From: Erythrobacter sp. | GTDB taxonomy: Bacteria > Pseudomonadota > Alphaproteobacteria > Sphingomonadales > Sphingomonadaceae | Direction: 5' to 3' | Assembly: GCA_024642335.1 (NCBI GenBank) | Contig: JAHEBH010000003.1 | Span: 42,372-106,371, forward strand | DNA length: 64,000 bases | In this document: positions 36,675 to 45,399 of the stretch, one piece after another | How the letters are laid out: each line of letters opens with the position of its first letter | How positions within the stretch are numbered: position 1 is the first letter of the stretch | Made by a program: the position numbers and the translations under genes | Notes under the pieces: generated by a model | Database searches by the model: none | The model's input: the letters and a program-made list of their open reading frames with translations, nothing else | What the model was told of the DNA's origin: nothing

Positions 36675-37097
36675 ATGCTCCTGCATGTGATCGCCCGTGG
36701 AAAGATTGCCCGTTCTCCCGAAGCGGAGCTTGTCGCGCGCTATGAAAAGCGTATCACTTGGCCGCTCAGGCTGACCGAACTGCCCGAAACCGGCGGGCGC
36801 ATTCCTGATCCGCAGACGCCGTTCAAGACGGTGCTGCTGGATGAGAAGGGCAAGGACCTTTCCTCCGAAAATCTCGCCGAAATTCTCGAAAAATGGCGTG
36901 ATGGCGGCCTGCGTGAGTGCCGTTTCGTGCTCGGTGCCGCCGATGGCCATTCGCAGGCAGAGCGCGAGGAGGCGGACTTGTTGCTGGCCTTCGGCAAGGC
37001 CACCTGGCCGCACCTCCTGGCGCGCGCCATGCTGTTGGAACAGCTCTTTCGCGCGACATCGATCCTTGCCGGCCACCCCTATCATCGGTCAGGATAG
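36675..37097 (+). CDS. rlmH: 23S rRNA (pseudouridine(1915)-N3)-methyltransferase RlmH
   Basis: A 140-aa SPOUT methyltransferase that modifies pseudouridine 1915 in helix 69 of 23S rRNA. The knot region is visible: VLLDEKGKDLSSENLAEIL, CRFVLGAADGHSQAE and the C-terminal LARAMLLEQLFRATSILAGHPYHR. The ATG at 36675 comes just after repeat copy A. Only 3 bp separate it from the EnvC-like gene. Confidence 0.96.
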   Translation: MLLHVIARGKIARSPEAELVARYEKRITWPLRLTELPETGGRIPDPQTPFKTVLLDEKGKDLSSENLAEILEKWRDGGLRECRFVLGAADGHSQAEREEADLLLAFGKATWPHLLARAMLLEQLFRATSILAGHPYHRSG

Positions 37098-37100
37098 GGC

Positions 37101-38315
37101 ATGGCGCGTATCCTGCTCATCCTGCTGGGCCTTGCCTTCTTTGGCGCTGCCGCATGGGGTCAGCGCGCGCCCGCCTATGAGGATGTCGGCGAAACGCGCG
37201 CGGCGCTGGAAGAAGCGCAGGCAGCGCAGCAGCTTGCCGAACAGCGCAGCGCCCGCCTGCAGCAGGATGCCGCCGATGCCGCCGATGCCGCTGACCGGGC
37301 CGCGCGTGAGACGGCGGCGCTGGCCGCGAGGGTGCTGGCCGCCGAGGCGGGGATTGCCACCGCCGAGGCGCGCATGGAAGTGATCGAAGCACAAAGGGCG
37401 GATTTGCGCGAGGAACTGGGGCGCGAGCAGCAGCCCATCGTCCGCCTCACGGCCGCGCTGCAGCAATTCGCGCGCCGTCCGGTCTCGCTCTCGCTGCTGC
37501 GTCCCGGCGAGATCAAGGACGTGGTCTATCTGCGCGCCGTGATGGCCAATACCGTGCCCGAAGTGCGCGAGCGGACATCGGACCTGCGCGGGCAGATCGG
37601 GCGTTCGCGCCGGCTCGAGCGCGAAGCGGAGCAGGCGATCGCGGTTCTGCGCGAAGAGGAGCGCGCTCTCGCCGAGCGGCGCAGCGAACTCGCCGCCGTC
37701 GAGACGCGCCAGCGGCTGGCCGCGCGCCAGGCGGGCAATATCGCCAGCCGCGAGAACGAGCGGGCGCTGGCGCTGGCCGAAGAGGCGCGCGATCTGGACA
37801 TGCTGGTGGGTGAACTGGGCCGCGCCGCAGAATTGCGCCAGCGGCTGGCCGCCTTGCCCGGGCCGCTGCTGCGGCCAGCAAGCGGAGAAGTTTCCGCTCC
37901 CACACCCGCAAGCAGGCCATCGCCGCAGGCAACGGCGACGGGACGCATTGCCGCGCCTTCTCCCTATTACCTTCCCGTCACTGGCCGGATCGTCACCGGT
38001 TTTGGCGCGCCGCAAGGCAGCGGCCTCAGCCAGGGCATAACGCTGGCACCGCGCGGCGACGCGCAAGTCGTCGCGCCCGGGGCGGGACGGGTGGCCTTTG
38101 CCGGGGCCTATCGCGGCTATGGCCAGATCGTGATCATCGAACATGCGGGCGGCTGGACCAGCCTTGTTACCGGCCTGGCGCGCAGCAGTGCGGATGTAGG
38201 CGATGAGGTGCTGGCAGGTACGCCGGTTGGCGTGGCGGGACCGGGCAGGCCCACCGTCAGCCTCGAACTGCGCCGCGATGGCGAGGCGGTCAATCCGCTC
38301 GAATATGGCGGATAG
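37101..38315 (+). CDS. EnvC-like murein hydrolase activator with degenerate LytM domain
   Basis: A 404-aa exported protein: signal peptide (about 1-20, ending AAAWG), long Ala/Glu/Arg coiled coils (about 28-250), a Pro/Ala linker, and a C-terminal M23/LytM fold. The zinc ligands are lost: the usual HxxxD position reads GLSQGITLAP and the HxH position reads GRPTVSLELRR. This is the EnvC pattern, in which the domain activates amidases instead of cutting. It follows rlmH by 3 bp and precedes ctpA, the EnvC-CtpA order seen widely. A partner amidase is not in the window. Confidence 0.9.
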   Translation: MARILLILLGLAFFGAAAWGQRAPAYEDVGETRAALEEAQAAQQLAEQRSARLQQDAADAADAADRAARETAALAARVLAAEAGIATAEARMEVIEAQRADLREELGREQQPIVRLTAALQQFARRPVSLSLLRPGEIKDVVYLRAVMANTVPEVRERTSDLRGQIGRSRRLEREAEQAIAVLREEERALAERRSELAAVETRQRLAARQAGNIASRENERALALAEEARDLDMLVGELGRAAELRQRLAALPGPLLRPASGEVSAPTPASRPSPQATATGRIAAPSPYYLPVTGRIVTGFGAPQGSGLSQGITLAPRGDAQVVAPGAGRVAFAGAYRGYGQIVIIEHAGGWTSLVTGLARSSADVGDEVLAGTPVGVAGPGRPTVSLELRRDGEAVNPLEYGG

Positions 38316-38426
38316 GGCTTCACATTGTCCCGATGAGAGACCATTTTTTCCTCATCTGGCGTTCAGCCGTCCGCTGCGATACAAGGCGGCGGGACCCAAC
38401 AGCATGCCCAAGAGGATGATTGTGCC

Positions 38427-39764
38427 ATGAAATTTGCACCCATGATCCGCGCTGCCGCATTGTGCACGGCCGTTGCGCTGCTGCCGGCGACCACGGCGGG
38501 CTTTGCCCAGGTGGAAGGGCGGGCCTCGCCCGAGTTCGCGAAGCTTTTCGCGACCTACCAGCGGATCAAGACCAGCTATGTCGAACCGGTGGAGGACGAG
38601 CAGCTGATCCGCGGCGCAATCGATGGCATGCTCGCCTCGCTCGATCCGCACAGCTCCTACATCGATGGCGCGGCCTTTGACCGGCTCAACACGATGATCG
38701 ATGGCAATTACCAGGGCCTGGGCATCTCGATCCAGATGGATGACGGTCTGGTGAAGGTGGTATCGCCGTTCCGCGGCAGTCCGGCAGACCAGGCAGGCAT
38801 CAAGGCGGGCGATTATATTTCGCACATCAATGGCGGCCTGATCTACGGCCTCGACATCAATGAGGCTGTGGCGCAGATGCGCGGACCTGCGGGCAGCCCG
38901 ATCAATCTCACCGTGCTGCGCTCCGGCCATGACGAACCGCTCGAATTGACCGTGATCCGCGGCGTGATCGAGCTGGAACCGGTTACCTGGGAACTCAAGC
39001 AGGGCAATATCGGCCATATCAGCGTCAATGAATTCAGCCGCGATGTCGGTGTCGATGTGAACCGCGCCGTTGTCGAATTGCGGCAGCAGGCGACCGGCCA
39101 GCTCAACGGGCTCGTGCTCGATCTGAGGCGCAATCCGGGCGGATCGCTCGATGAAGCCGTGGCGCTGTCCGACCTGTTCCTGTCCGAAGGGCAGATCGTC
39201 TCGCAGCGCGGCCGCAACCGGCGCGACACGGTCTATTACGAGGCCGAGACCGTCTATCGCGGCGATGTCGCCAACGGCCTGCCCATGATCGTGCTGATCG
39301 ACGAGGGTTCTGCTTCGGCCAGCGAGATCGTTGCCGGCGCATTGCAGGACCATAACCGCGCGCTGATCATGGGTGAACGCAGCTTCGGCAAGGGCAGCGT
39401 GCAGACGCTGCTGCCGCTCACGCGCGACACTGCGCTCAAGCTCACTACCGCGCTCTATTATACGCCTGCAGGGCGCAGCGTGCAGGAAGGCGGGATCGAA
39501 CCGGATATTCGCGTGCCGCAATTGTCCGATCCAGATGCCGAACGCCGCCAGCGCTACGCGCTGCGCGAAAGCGATCTGCGCGGCCATTTGATCAACGAGA
39601 TCGCGATCGAGGATCAGGCGCTTGAGCGTGATCGCCGGGAAGACCCGCGCTTCACACTGACCGCTGCCGAGCTGGAGGAGCAGGGGATCGAGGATTTCCA
39701 GCTGCACTACGCTCTCAACGCCCTGCGCCGCACGGCGGGCGTTTCCATTGCCCTGCGCGACTGA
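38427..39764 (+). CDS. ctpA: S41 family carboxy-terminal processing protease
   Basis: A 445-aa periplasmic Ctp protease: signal peptide (about 1-27, TTAGFAQ), PDZ domain (about 88-170, GLGISIQMDDGLVKVVSPFRGSPADQAG) and S41 catalytic domain. The Ser in EGSASASEIVAG (near 297) and Lys in RSFGKGSVQT (322) form the dyad. Ctp proteases trim or degrade envelope proteins, often wall hydrolases and lipoproteins, which suits the EnvC-like neighbour. A 111-bp gap before it is free of genes. dsbB follows after 10 bp. Confidence 0.95.
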   Translation: MKFAPMIRAAALCTAVALLPATTAGFAQVEGRASPEFAKLFATYQRIKTSYVEPVEDEQLIRGAIDGMLASLDPHSSYIDGAAFDRLNTMIDGNYQGLGISIQMDDGLVKVVSPFRGSPADQAGIKAGDYISHINGGLIYGLDINEAVAQMRGPAGSPINLTVLRSGHDEPLELTVIRGVIELEPVTWELKQGNIGHISVNEFSRDVGVDVNRAVVELRQQATGQLNGLVLDLRRNPGGSLDEAVALSDLFLSEGQIVSQRGRNRRDTVYYEAETVYRGDVANGLPMIVLIDEGSASASEIVAGALQDHNRALIMGERSFGKGSVQTLLPLTRDTALKLTTALYYTPAGRSVQEGGIEPDIRVPQLSDPDAERRQRYALRESDLRGHLINEIAIEDQALERDRREDPRFTLTAAELEEQGIEDFQLHYALNALRRTAGVSIALRD

Positions 39765-39774
39765 CGGACAGAGT

Positions 39775-40242
39775 ATGACCCGGACCGAAAAACGCGCCCA
39801 GCTGCTGGCGCTTGCCTTGCCCGCCGCCCTGCTCGGCGGGGCCTATATTTCCCAATATGTCTTCGGCCTCTTTCCCTGCGAGATGTGCTGGTGGCAGCGC
39901 TGGCCGCATTTTGCGGCGTTGGTACTCGCCCTGCTATCCTTTGCCGTACCGCCCAGACGCGTGTGGATTGCGATCGCGGCAGGCGGCATCCTTACCTCCG
40001 GCCTGATCGGCGTGTTCCATGCGGGCGTCGAATATGGCTTGTGGGAAGGGCTGACGAGCTGTGCGCAACCTTCCATCGGCGGCGGCGATGCGCTGGAGGC
40101 GATTTTCAGCCAGCCGATCATCCGCTGCGACGTTGCGCCCTGGACCCTGCTGGGTATTTCGCTGGCTGGTTTCAACGCCATTTTTTCGATTGGCGGAGCG
40201 CTGGCCATCTTCACCCTGCTGGCGAAGAAGGAAGCGGCATGA
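39775..40242 (+). CDS. dsbB: disulfide bond formation protein B
   Basis: A 155-aa inner-membrane quinone reductase that reoxidises DsbA. Four hydrophobic segments are visible. The first redox pair is FPCEMCWW (Cys35, Cys38) and the second pair is Cys96 (LTSCAQ) and Cys118 (IIRCDV), both in periplasmic loops. I chose the ATG at 39775; the in-frame start at 39748 lies inside ctpA. Its stop overlaps the coq7 start (ATGA). A DsbA gene is not in the window. Confidence 0.93.
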   Translation: MTRTEKRAQLLALALPAALLGGAYISQYVFGLFPCEMCWWQRWPHFAALVLALLSFAVPPRRVWIAIAAGGILTSGLIGVFHAGVEYGLWEGLTSCAQPSIGGGDALEAIFSQPIIRCDVAPWTLLGISLAGFNAIFSIGGALAIFTLLAKKEAA

Positions 40243-40772
40243 GCACCCAAACGGCCAGGCCTGACCGGTCCGAAATGATCCGGGTCGACCAGGCCGGGGA
40301 ATTCGGCGCTACCCGCATCTATGCCGGGCAACTGGCGGTAATGGGCGATCGCGGGCCGCATTCGGCGGAAATCCGCGCGATGGCCGAACAGGAAGTGTGC
40401 CATCGCGAGGAATTCGACCGGCTGATGGCGGAGCGCGGCGTGCGCCCCACGGCGCTGCAACCCTTCTGGCATGTTGCCGGTTTCGCACTGGGTGCGGGCA
40501 CGGCGCTGATCGGCCCCGAGGCCGCCATGGCCTGTACCGCCGCCATCGAGACCGAGATCGACGAACACTACACGCGCCAGCTCGACGAGTTGGAGAAGGA
40601 TGGAGACGACCCCGAACTGGCGGAAATGATCGCGCGTTTCCGCGATGACGAGCGCGAGCACCGCGATGCAGCGCTGGCGGCAGGCGCGGAAAAGGCGCCT
40701 GCCTATCCGCTGCTGTCCGCTGCCATCCGCCTTGGCTGCCGCGCCGCCATACGCTTGTCCGAAAAGATTTGA
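40239..40772 (+). CDS. coq7: demethoxyubiquinone hydroxylase family protein Coq7
   Basis: A 177-aa di-iron hydroxylase of late ubiquinone synthesis. Iron ligands sit in the ferritin-like helices: DQAGEFGATRIYAGQL, EQEVCHREEFD (ExxH), IETEIDEHY and DDEREHRD (ExxH). The opening SEMIRVDQAGE is the short-form Coq7 start. Translational coupling with dsbB (ATGA overlap) is neat, since DsbB uses ubiquinone as electron acceptor. Confidence 0.95.
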   Translation: MSTQTARPDRSEMIRVDQAGEFGATRIYAGQLAVMGDRGPHSAEIRAMAEQEVCHREEFDRLMAERGVRPTALQPFWHVAGFALGAGTALIGPEAAMACTAAIETEIDEHYTRQLDELEKDGDDPELAEMIARFRDDEREHRDAALAAGAEKAPAYPLLSAAIRLGCRAAIRLSEKI

Positions 40773-40810
40773 TCGGCGTCAGCGCAGCTGGCTAGTGCTT
40801 CAGTTATGGT

Positions 40811-40841
40811 TCACACCCATTCATGCCCTATATGGGTGTGA
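40811..40841. repeat. 10-bp perfect inverted repeat before the secreted hypothetical gene
   Basis: TCACACCCAT (40811-40820) and ATGGGTGTGA (40832-40841) flank an 11-bp centre. The element ends 21 bp before the ATG at 40863. The ribosome site AGGA (about 40851) is outside it. It could be an operator or an RNA hairpin; no T-run follows. Confidence 0.75.
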
Positions 40842-40862
40842 GACTGCTGAAGGATTGAATTG

Positions 40863-41465
40863 ATGAACCGTCTGATCGCGTTCTGTGCTGCAACTGCCAT
40901 ATCCGGCGTAATGGCCATTCCCGCCCATGCGCAGGGTGAGGGCAATGAACGGATCGTGATGGTCACCATTCCCGCTGGCGAGGAATGCCCGACCACCGAT
41001 GAGCCCGATACGATCATCGTTTGCGACGAGATTTCCGACGGCGAGCAATATCGCATTCCCCGGCAATTGCGGCGCAGCGGCAGCCCCGAAAACCGCGCCT
41101 GGACCGACCGGGTGCGCGAATTCGAGGATGTCGGCGCCTTCGGGCCCGGCTCCTGCACCAATATTGGCGGGGGTTCCGAACTGGGCTGCTCGATCCAGGA
41201 GATCGAGGATGCCGCGGCCGAGAGGGAGCAGGCACCCGAACGGCGCTTCAGCCAGCAGATCGACGAGGCACGGCAGGAGCGGCTTTCGACCATCGAGGGC
41301 GAGGCAGCGCGAACGCAGGCCCGCGTGGAAGAGCTGGAGCGCGACTATATGGAACGGCTGGAGGCCGAGCGCGATGGACCGCTTCCGGGCGAGGAAGAAG
41401 CCTTGCCCGAGCTGGAAGTCGTCGATCCCGATGCCATCCCCCAGCGACCGCCCTCGGATCTCTGA
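40863..41465 (+). CDS. exported acidic hypothetical protein with C-terminal coiled coil
   Basis: A 200-aa protein with a clear signal peptide (cleavage after AHA, residue 23). The mature N-terminal half has four cysteines (EECPTTDE, IIVCDE, GSCTNIG, LGCSIQ), probably disulfide-bonded. The second half is a Glu/Arg-rich helix (AAEREQAPERRFSQQIDEARQ...) with coiled-coil character and an acidic Pro-rich tail. I do not recognise a named family. The start is ATG 40863, just after an in-frame TTG. An inverted repeat lies directly upstream. Confidence 0.78.
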   Translation: MNRLIAFCAATAISGVMAIPAHAQGEGNERIVMVTIPAGEECPTTDEPDTIIVCDEISDGEQYRIPRQLRRSGSPENRAWTDRVREFEDVGAFGPGSCTNIGGGSELGCSIQEIEDAAAEREQAPERRFSQQIDEARQERLSTIEGEAARTQARVEELERDYMERLEAERDGPLPGEEEALPELEVVDPDAIPQRPPSDL

Positions 41466-41514
41466 TTCGCACAAACGCTTGAAATAATGGTCTATATTTC
41501 GCATGGAAGCCGCC

Positions 41515-42654
41515 ATGGACCATTCCATGGCAGGCCCCAGGCGTATCCTGACAGTATTCGGCACGCGTCCCGAAGCGATCAAGCTGTTCCCGCTGGTCCA
41601 TGCGCTGGAGGCGGATGACCGCTTCGAAGCCCGTGTCTGCGTGTCCGCCCAGCATCGCGGCATGCTGGACCAGGTGCTGGAGATCACGGCGATCACGCCG
41701 CACCATGATCTGGATGTGATGCAACCGGACCAGTCGCTCGATGCGCTGACGGCGCGGCTGGTGACCGGCATCGGCGGGGTCATCGACCGGGAGCGGCCCG
41801 ACTGGGTCGTGGTGCAGGGCGACACTGCCACCGCCATGACGGGCGCACTCGCCGCCTATTACCGCAAGATACCCGTCGCCCACGTCGAGGCGGGCTTGCG
41901 CAGCGGCAATATCCATCATCCCTGGCCAGAAGAGGTGAACCGCAAGATCATCGGCAGCATCGCAGCCCTCCATTGTGCACCGACAAAGACGGCGCGGGCG
42001 GCTCTGCTGGCGGAAAATGTCGATCCTGCCGCGGTGCATGTGACCGGCAATACGGTGATTGACGCATTGCACTGGATTACCGCGAAGCTTGAAAGGCAGC
42101 CCGATCTCGCCAGCGGTCTTGCCGAACTGGAGCAGCGCTTTGCCGGAAAGCGCATCATCGCGGTGACCAGCCACCGGCGCGAGAATTTCGGCGAGGGGAT
42201 GCAGGCGATTGCCTGTGCGATCCGTCGCCTCGTCGCGCGGCCAGAGGTGGCGGTGATCTTTCCGGTTCACCTCAACCCGCACGTGCGGGCGGTGATGGAA
42301 AGCGAGCTGGCGGGAATCGATAATGTGGCGCTGATCGAACCGCTCGATTACCCGCATTTCGCGCGGCTGCTCGCCATTGCCGATCTGGTTCTGACAGATA
42401 GCGGCGGCGTGCAGGAGGAGGCACCGGCGCTGGGCAAGCCCGTGCTGGTCATGCGCGAGACGACCGAGCGGCCCGAGGGCGTGGAGGCCGGTACAGCGAA
42501 ACTGGTCGGCACCGATGCTGACAGGATCGTGGCGGAAGCTGGCCGCCTGCTTGACGACCGGGAGGCCTATCAAGGCATGGCCCGCGCGCATAATCCCTTT
42601 GGCGATGGCAGGAGTGCGCAGCGCATTTGCGATCTTCTCTGGACGCGTGGCTGA
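41515..42654 (+). CDS. wecB: UDP-N-acetylglucosamine 2-epimerase (non-hydrolysing)
   Basis: A 379-aa WecB/MnaA-type epimerase converting UDP-GlcNAc to UDP-ManNAc for surface polysaccharide. Motifs: TVFGTRPEAIKLFPL, VVQGDTATAMTGAL, HVEAGLRSGNIHHPWPEEVNRK, TDSGGVQEEAPALGKPVLVMRETTERPE. I chose ATG 41515 (GGAAG 5 nt upstream); 41503 and 41527 are alternatives. WecC and other polysaccharide genes are not adjacent, so the pathway is unknown. Confidence 0.94.
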   Translation: MDHSMAGPRRILTVFGTRPEAIKLFPLVHALEADDRFEARVCVSAQHRGMLDQVLEITAITPHHDLDVMQPDQSLDALTARLVTGIGGVIDRERPDWVVVQGDTATAMTGALAAYYRKIPVAHVEAGLRSGNIHHPWPEEVNRKIIGSIAALHCAPTKTARAALLAENVDPAAVHVTGNTVIDALHWITAKLERQPDLASGLAELEQRFAGKRIIAVTSHRRENFGEGMQAIACAIRRLVARPEVAVIFPVHLNPHVRAVMESELAGIDNVALIEPLDYPHFARLLAIADLVLTDSGGVQEEAPALGKPVLVMRETTERPEGVEAGTAKLVGTDADRIVAEAGRLLDDREAYQGMARAHNPFGDGRSAQRICDLLWTRG

Positions 42655-42711
42655 GGCTTTGTGCTGACGAACGATTGAGTGCCCGCGCCGGGCGGTCTAA
42701 TCCTCATCGCC

Positions 42712-43083
42712 ATGATCGAGTTCATAGCCCTCCCGGCGATCCTCCTCGGAGTTTATGCCCTCTATGTCGTGGGATGGAACGATTTCCTGCGCGTGCTGCA
42801 GGGCACAGCCTATGCGCGGGCAAAAGTGGTCGAGCATTACCCTGGGTCGGACGGTTTCGTGCCGATCTATGCTTTCCAGTATGGCAATCGTTCGTTCCGC
42901 ATTCCCGGCCCCACCGCCCATGCCAACCCCACTCCGCCAGTCGGGGAGAGCGAAGTGCTCAGCTTTCCGGCACGGCGGCCCGACCTTGCCCGCCCGCCGC
43001 AACCGCTGGCGCGCGTGCTGCTCTATGCCGGTTTCGCAGCCTGGCTGGCCTTCTTCTCGGACCTGCTGCTGGACTGGTGGTAG
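42712..43083 (+). CDS. small two-helix membrane protein (DUF3592-like)
   Basis: A 123-aa protein with one N-terminal hydrophobic helix (MIEFIALPAILLGVYALYVVG) and one C-terminal helix (VLLYAGFAAWLAFFSDLLL). Between them is a soluble segment of about 70 residues, GTAYARAKVVEHYPGSDGFVPIYAFQYG. The layout resembles DUF3592 proteins, but I cannot confirm membership. Its function is unknown. ATG 42712 is preferred to an upstream in-frame start at 42679. It converges on the GFA gene with a 3-bp gap. Confidence 0.6.
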   Translation: MIEFIALPAILLGVYALYVVGWNDFLRVLQGTAYARAKVVEHYPGSDGFVPIYAFQYGNRSFRIPGPTAHANPTPPVGESEVLSFPARRPDLARPPQPLARVLLYAGFAAWLAFFSDLLLDWW

Positions 43084-43086
43084 GCC

Positions 43087-43485
43087 TCAGCCGCCGGGGA
43101 AGCGTTCGAAGGCGGGCAAATCCTGCACACCCACCATCCACGCGCGCCGCTCGGCCACTTGCACATGGGCCTGCGGGGCGAAGGCGTCAGGATCGTCCAG
43201 CGTCACCGTCTGGATATCGACGATGCCGGGCAGGAAATCCTCGTTGAAGAAGAACAGCGGCGTACCGCAAGTGCCGCAGAACTGGCGGATCGACTTGCCC
43301 GCGCCATTGTAGCTGGAGGGCTCGCCCCTGGTGATGCGGAAATTCTTCGACTGGAAGGCGATCCAGGCGACCATCGGCGCCCCCGATCCCATCTGGCAAT
43401 CCTTGCAATGGCACAAGGCATGATGGGCAATGTCGCCTTCCGCCTCATACCGTATCGCACCGCATCTGCATCCACCTGTGACCAT
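43087..43485 (-). CDS. GFA family zinc protein
   Basis: A 132-aa protein of the GFA family (glutathione-dependent formaldehyde-activating-like fold). Zinc cysteines lie in GGCRCGAIRYE, HCKDCQ and FCGTCGTPLFF. Most members have no proven activity, so the family name should not be read as function. It lies 58 bp after fabI on the same strand. Confidence 0.88.
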   Translation of the reverse strand: MVTGGCRCGAIRYEAEGDIAHHALCHCKDCQMGSGAPMVAWIAFQSKNFRITRGEPSSYNGAGKSIRQFCGTCGTPLFFFNEDFLPGIVDIQTVTLDDPDAFAPQAHVQVAERRAWMVGVQDLPAFERFPGG

Positions 43486-43543
43486 GCCATATCTCCCCGC
43501 CGATTCGGAAGGAACATAGCACGAACGCTGAGGCGCAGAAAGC

Positions 43544-44359
43544 TCAGACGAGCGAAATGTCGGGCGCGTCTTCCTGCTTCATGCCGACCAGGTGATAGCC
43601 GGCATCGACATGGTGCACCTCTCCCGTCACCCCGCTCGACAGATCGGAGAGGAAATAGAGCCCGGAACCGCCGACATCCTCGATCGTCACATTGCGGCGC
43701 AAGGGCGAGTTCAGCTCGTTCCATTTGAGGATGTAGCGGAAATCGCCGATGCCGCTCGCGGCCAGGGTCTTGATCGGTCCGGCGCTGATCGCGTTGACGC
43801 GGATATTGTCCGGCCCCAGGTCATTGGCGAGATACTGTACGCTGGATTCCAGCGCCGCCTTGGCCACACCCATGACATTGTAATGCGGCACCACCTTTTC
43901 CGCGCCGTAATAGGTCAGCGTGACGATCGAGCCCCCGTCCGTCATCAGCGGCGCGGCGCGTTTGGCGGCAGCAACCAGCGAATAGGCGGAAATGTTCATC
44001 GTCATCAGGAAATTGTCGAGGCTGGTATCGACATACTTTCCGCGCAATTCGTTCTTGTCCGAAAAGCCGATCGCGTGGACGAGGAAATCGAGCTTGCCCC
44101 ACCGCTTTTCGATCTGCGCGAAAGCGGTATCCATGGCATCCATGTCGGATACGTCGCACTGGATAAGGAAATCACTGCCAACCTGCTCGGCCAGCGGCCC
44201 CACCCGCTTGGCCAGCGCCTCACCGGGATAGGAAAAGGCCATTTCGGCCCCGTGTTCGTGCAGTTTCTGGGCGATGCCCCAGGCCAGCGACTTGTCGTTG
44301 GCCAGCCCCATGATCAGGCCTCGCTTTCCCTGCATCAGCCCCATGGCCCCAGAAGTCAT
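43544..44359 (-). CDS. fabI: enoyl-[acyl-carrier-protein] reductase (NADH) FabI
   Basis: FabI, 271 aa, the last reduction step of type II fatty acid elongation. The NAD site begins RGLIMGLANDKSLAWGIA. Active-site Tyr150, Tyr160 and Lys167 (YYGAEKVVPHYNVMGVAK) line up with Tyr146/Tyr156/Lys163 of E. coli FabI. ATG 44359 is the start and lies 5 bp after the YihY gene. The frame continues upstream antisense-like through the YihY gene but that part is not coding. Confidence 0.96.
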   Translation of the reverse strand: MTSGAMGLMQGKRGLIMGLANDKSLAWGIAQKLHEHGAEMAFSYPGEALAKRVGPLAEQVGSDFLIQCDVSDMDAMDTAFAQIEKRWGKLDFLVHAIGFSDKNELRGKYVDTSLDNFLMTMNISAYSLVAAAKRAAPLMTDGGSIVTLTYYGAEKVVPHYNVMGVAKAALESSVQYLANDLGPDNIRVNAISAGPIKTLAASGIGDFRYILKWNELNSPLRRNVTIEDVGGSGLYFLSDLSSGVTGEVHHVDAGYHLVGMKQEDAPDISLV

Positions 44360-44364
44360 GCACT

Positions 44365-45282
44365 TTACTCCAGCTTGGTCGCGTGTGTATCCGCTTTTCC
44401 GTCTCCTCCGGTTTCCTTGTCCGAAGGATTGGCCAGCGCGGCGTTGAGTTCCGCACCTGCTACCATCCCTAAGCCGACAAGCCAGAAAAAGAAAAGAGTG
44501 ATGATGATCCCGGCAAGCGAACCATAGGTCAGATCGTAGGAGAATACCTGTCGCAAGGCGCGCGGCAAGAGTTCGGACACGATCGCCCACCATATTGTGA
44601 CGAGCAGGGCTCCCGGCCATTTGGGTGATTTGCCAAGGCGATAGGCCTTGGGCGTGAGGGTAAAGAACACCAGATAGATCGATCCGAACAGGCCGAGCGT
44701 GGGGATGATGCGCGACCAGGCCAGCCCTCCCAAAGCATGGGTGAACTCGGGGAAATAGGCGGAAATGACCTGCATGGCGGCGCCGATGGTCACCTGCACG
44801 AACAGCGACAGCATCAGCAGGAACATAACGAGGATGATGAAGCCGGTGGAAAACAGCCGGTACCACCAGAACGCACGCGAGGCTTCGGTACCATAGGCGC
44901 GGCGCAAGATGTCGCGGATCGTTTCCATCAGGCTGCCCGCCGTCCACAGGCCGACCACGCCGCCGATCCACAGCAACCAGCCGCTGCGCATTTCCACCAC
45001 GTCCTTTGCCACCGGCCCGATCACATCCGAGACAAGCGGCGGCAGCGCGGCCAGGATCGTGCTGACCGCGGCAGCGCGTTCGGCATCCTCGCCGAGGGCC
45101 GAGAACACCGCTGCGCCGGTCACGAAGAAGGGGAAGATCGCCAGCATCGACATATAGGCGAGATTGCCGGCGTGGATCAGGCCGTCATTGTAACAGCCCA
45201 CAGCGACCCGAACGATCACATGCCACACATGATCAAGCTCGAGCCCGAGGAAGCGGAACAGGCGGCGTGCGCGCTCGAGCAT
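44365..45282 (-). CDS. YihY/BrkB family inner-membrane protein
   Basis: A 305-aa integral membrane protein of the YihY (formerly RNase BN) family, with about six helices. The family hallmark CYNDGLIHAGNLAYMSMLAIFPFFV lies near residue 30; later helices include FFTLTPKAYRLGKSPKWPGALLVTIWW and SYDLTYGSLAGIIITLFFFWL. The old RNase BN assignment was an error; the true function is unknown. I chose ATG 45282, which puts the hallmark at the usual distance; a longer start at 45378 is open. It sits between dnaJ-type and fabI genes, 5 bp before fabI. Confidence 0.88.
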   Translation of the reverse strand: MLERARRLFRFLGLELDHVWHVIVRVAVGCYNDGLIHAGNLAYMSMLAIFPFFVTGAAVFSALGEDAERAAAVSTILAALPPLVSDVIGPVAKDVVEMRSGWLLWIGGVVGLWTAGSLMETIRDILRRAYGTEASRAFWWYRLFSTGFIILVMFLLMLSLFVQVTIGAAMQVISAYFPEFTHALGGLAWSRIIPTLGLFGSIYLVFFTLTPKAYRLGKSPKWPGALLVTIWWAIVSELLPRALRQVFSYDLTYGSLAGIIITLFFFWLVGLGMVAGAELNAALANPSDKETGGDGKADTHATKLE

Positions 45283-45399
45283 CAGTGGGCGCGGCCCGGA
45301 CAGGGGGCCAGAGCAGCCGGCATGGGCGCGTGCATGACAGGATATGCCATCAGGAGCTGATTCTAGCCATTCCGCCACGCCTGTCGAGTATGGCGCAAG

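Noticed and set aside
42691..42703. GCCCG/CGGGC hairpin after wecB as a terminator
   Set aside because: Short stem, tiny loop and no T-run; not distinguishable from background.
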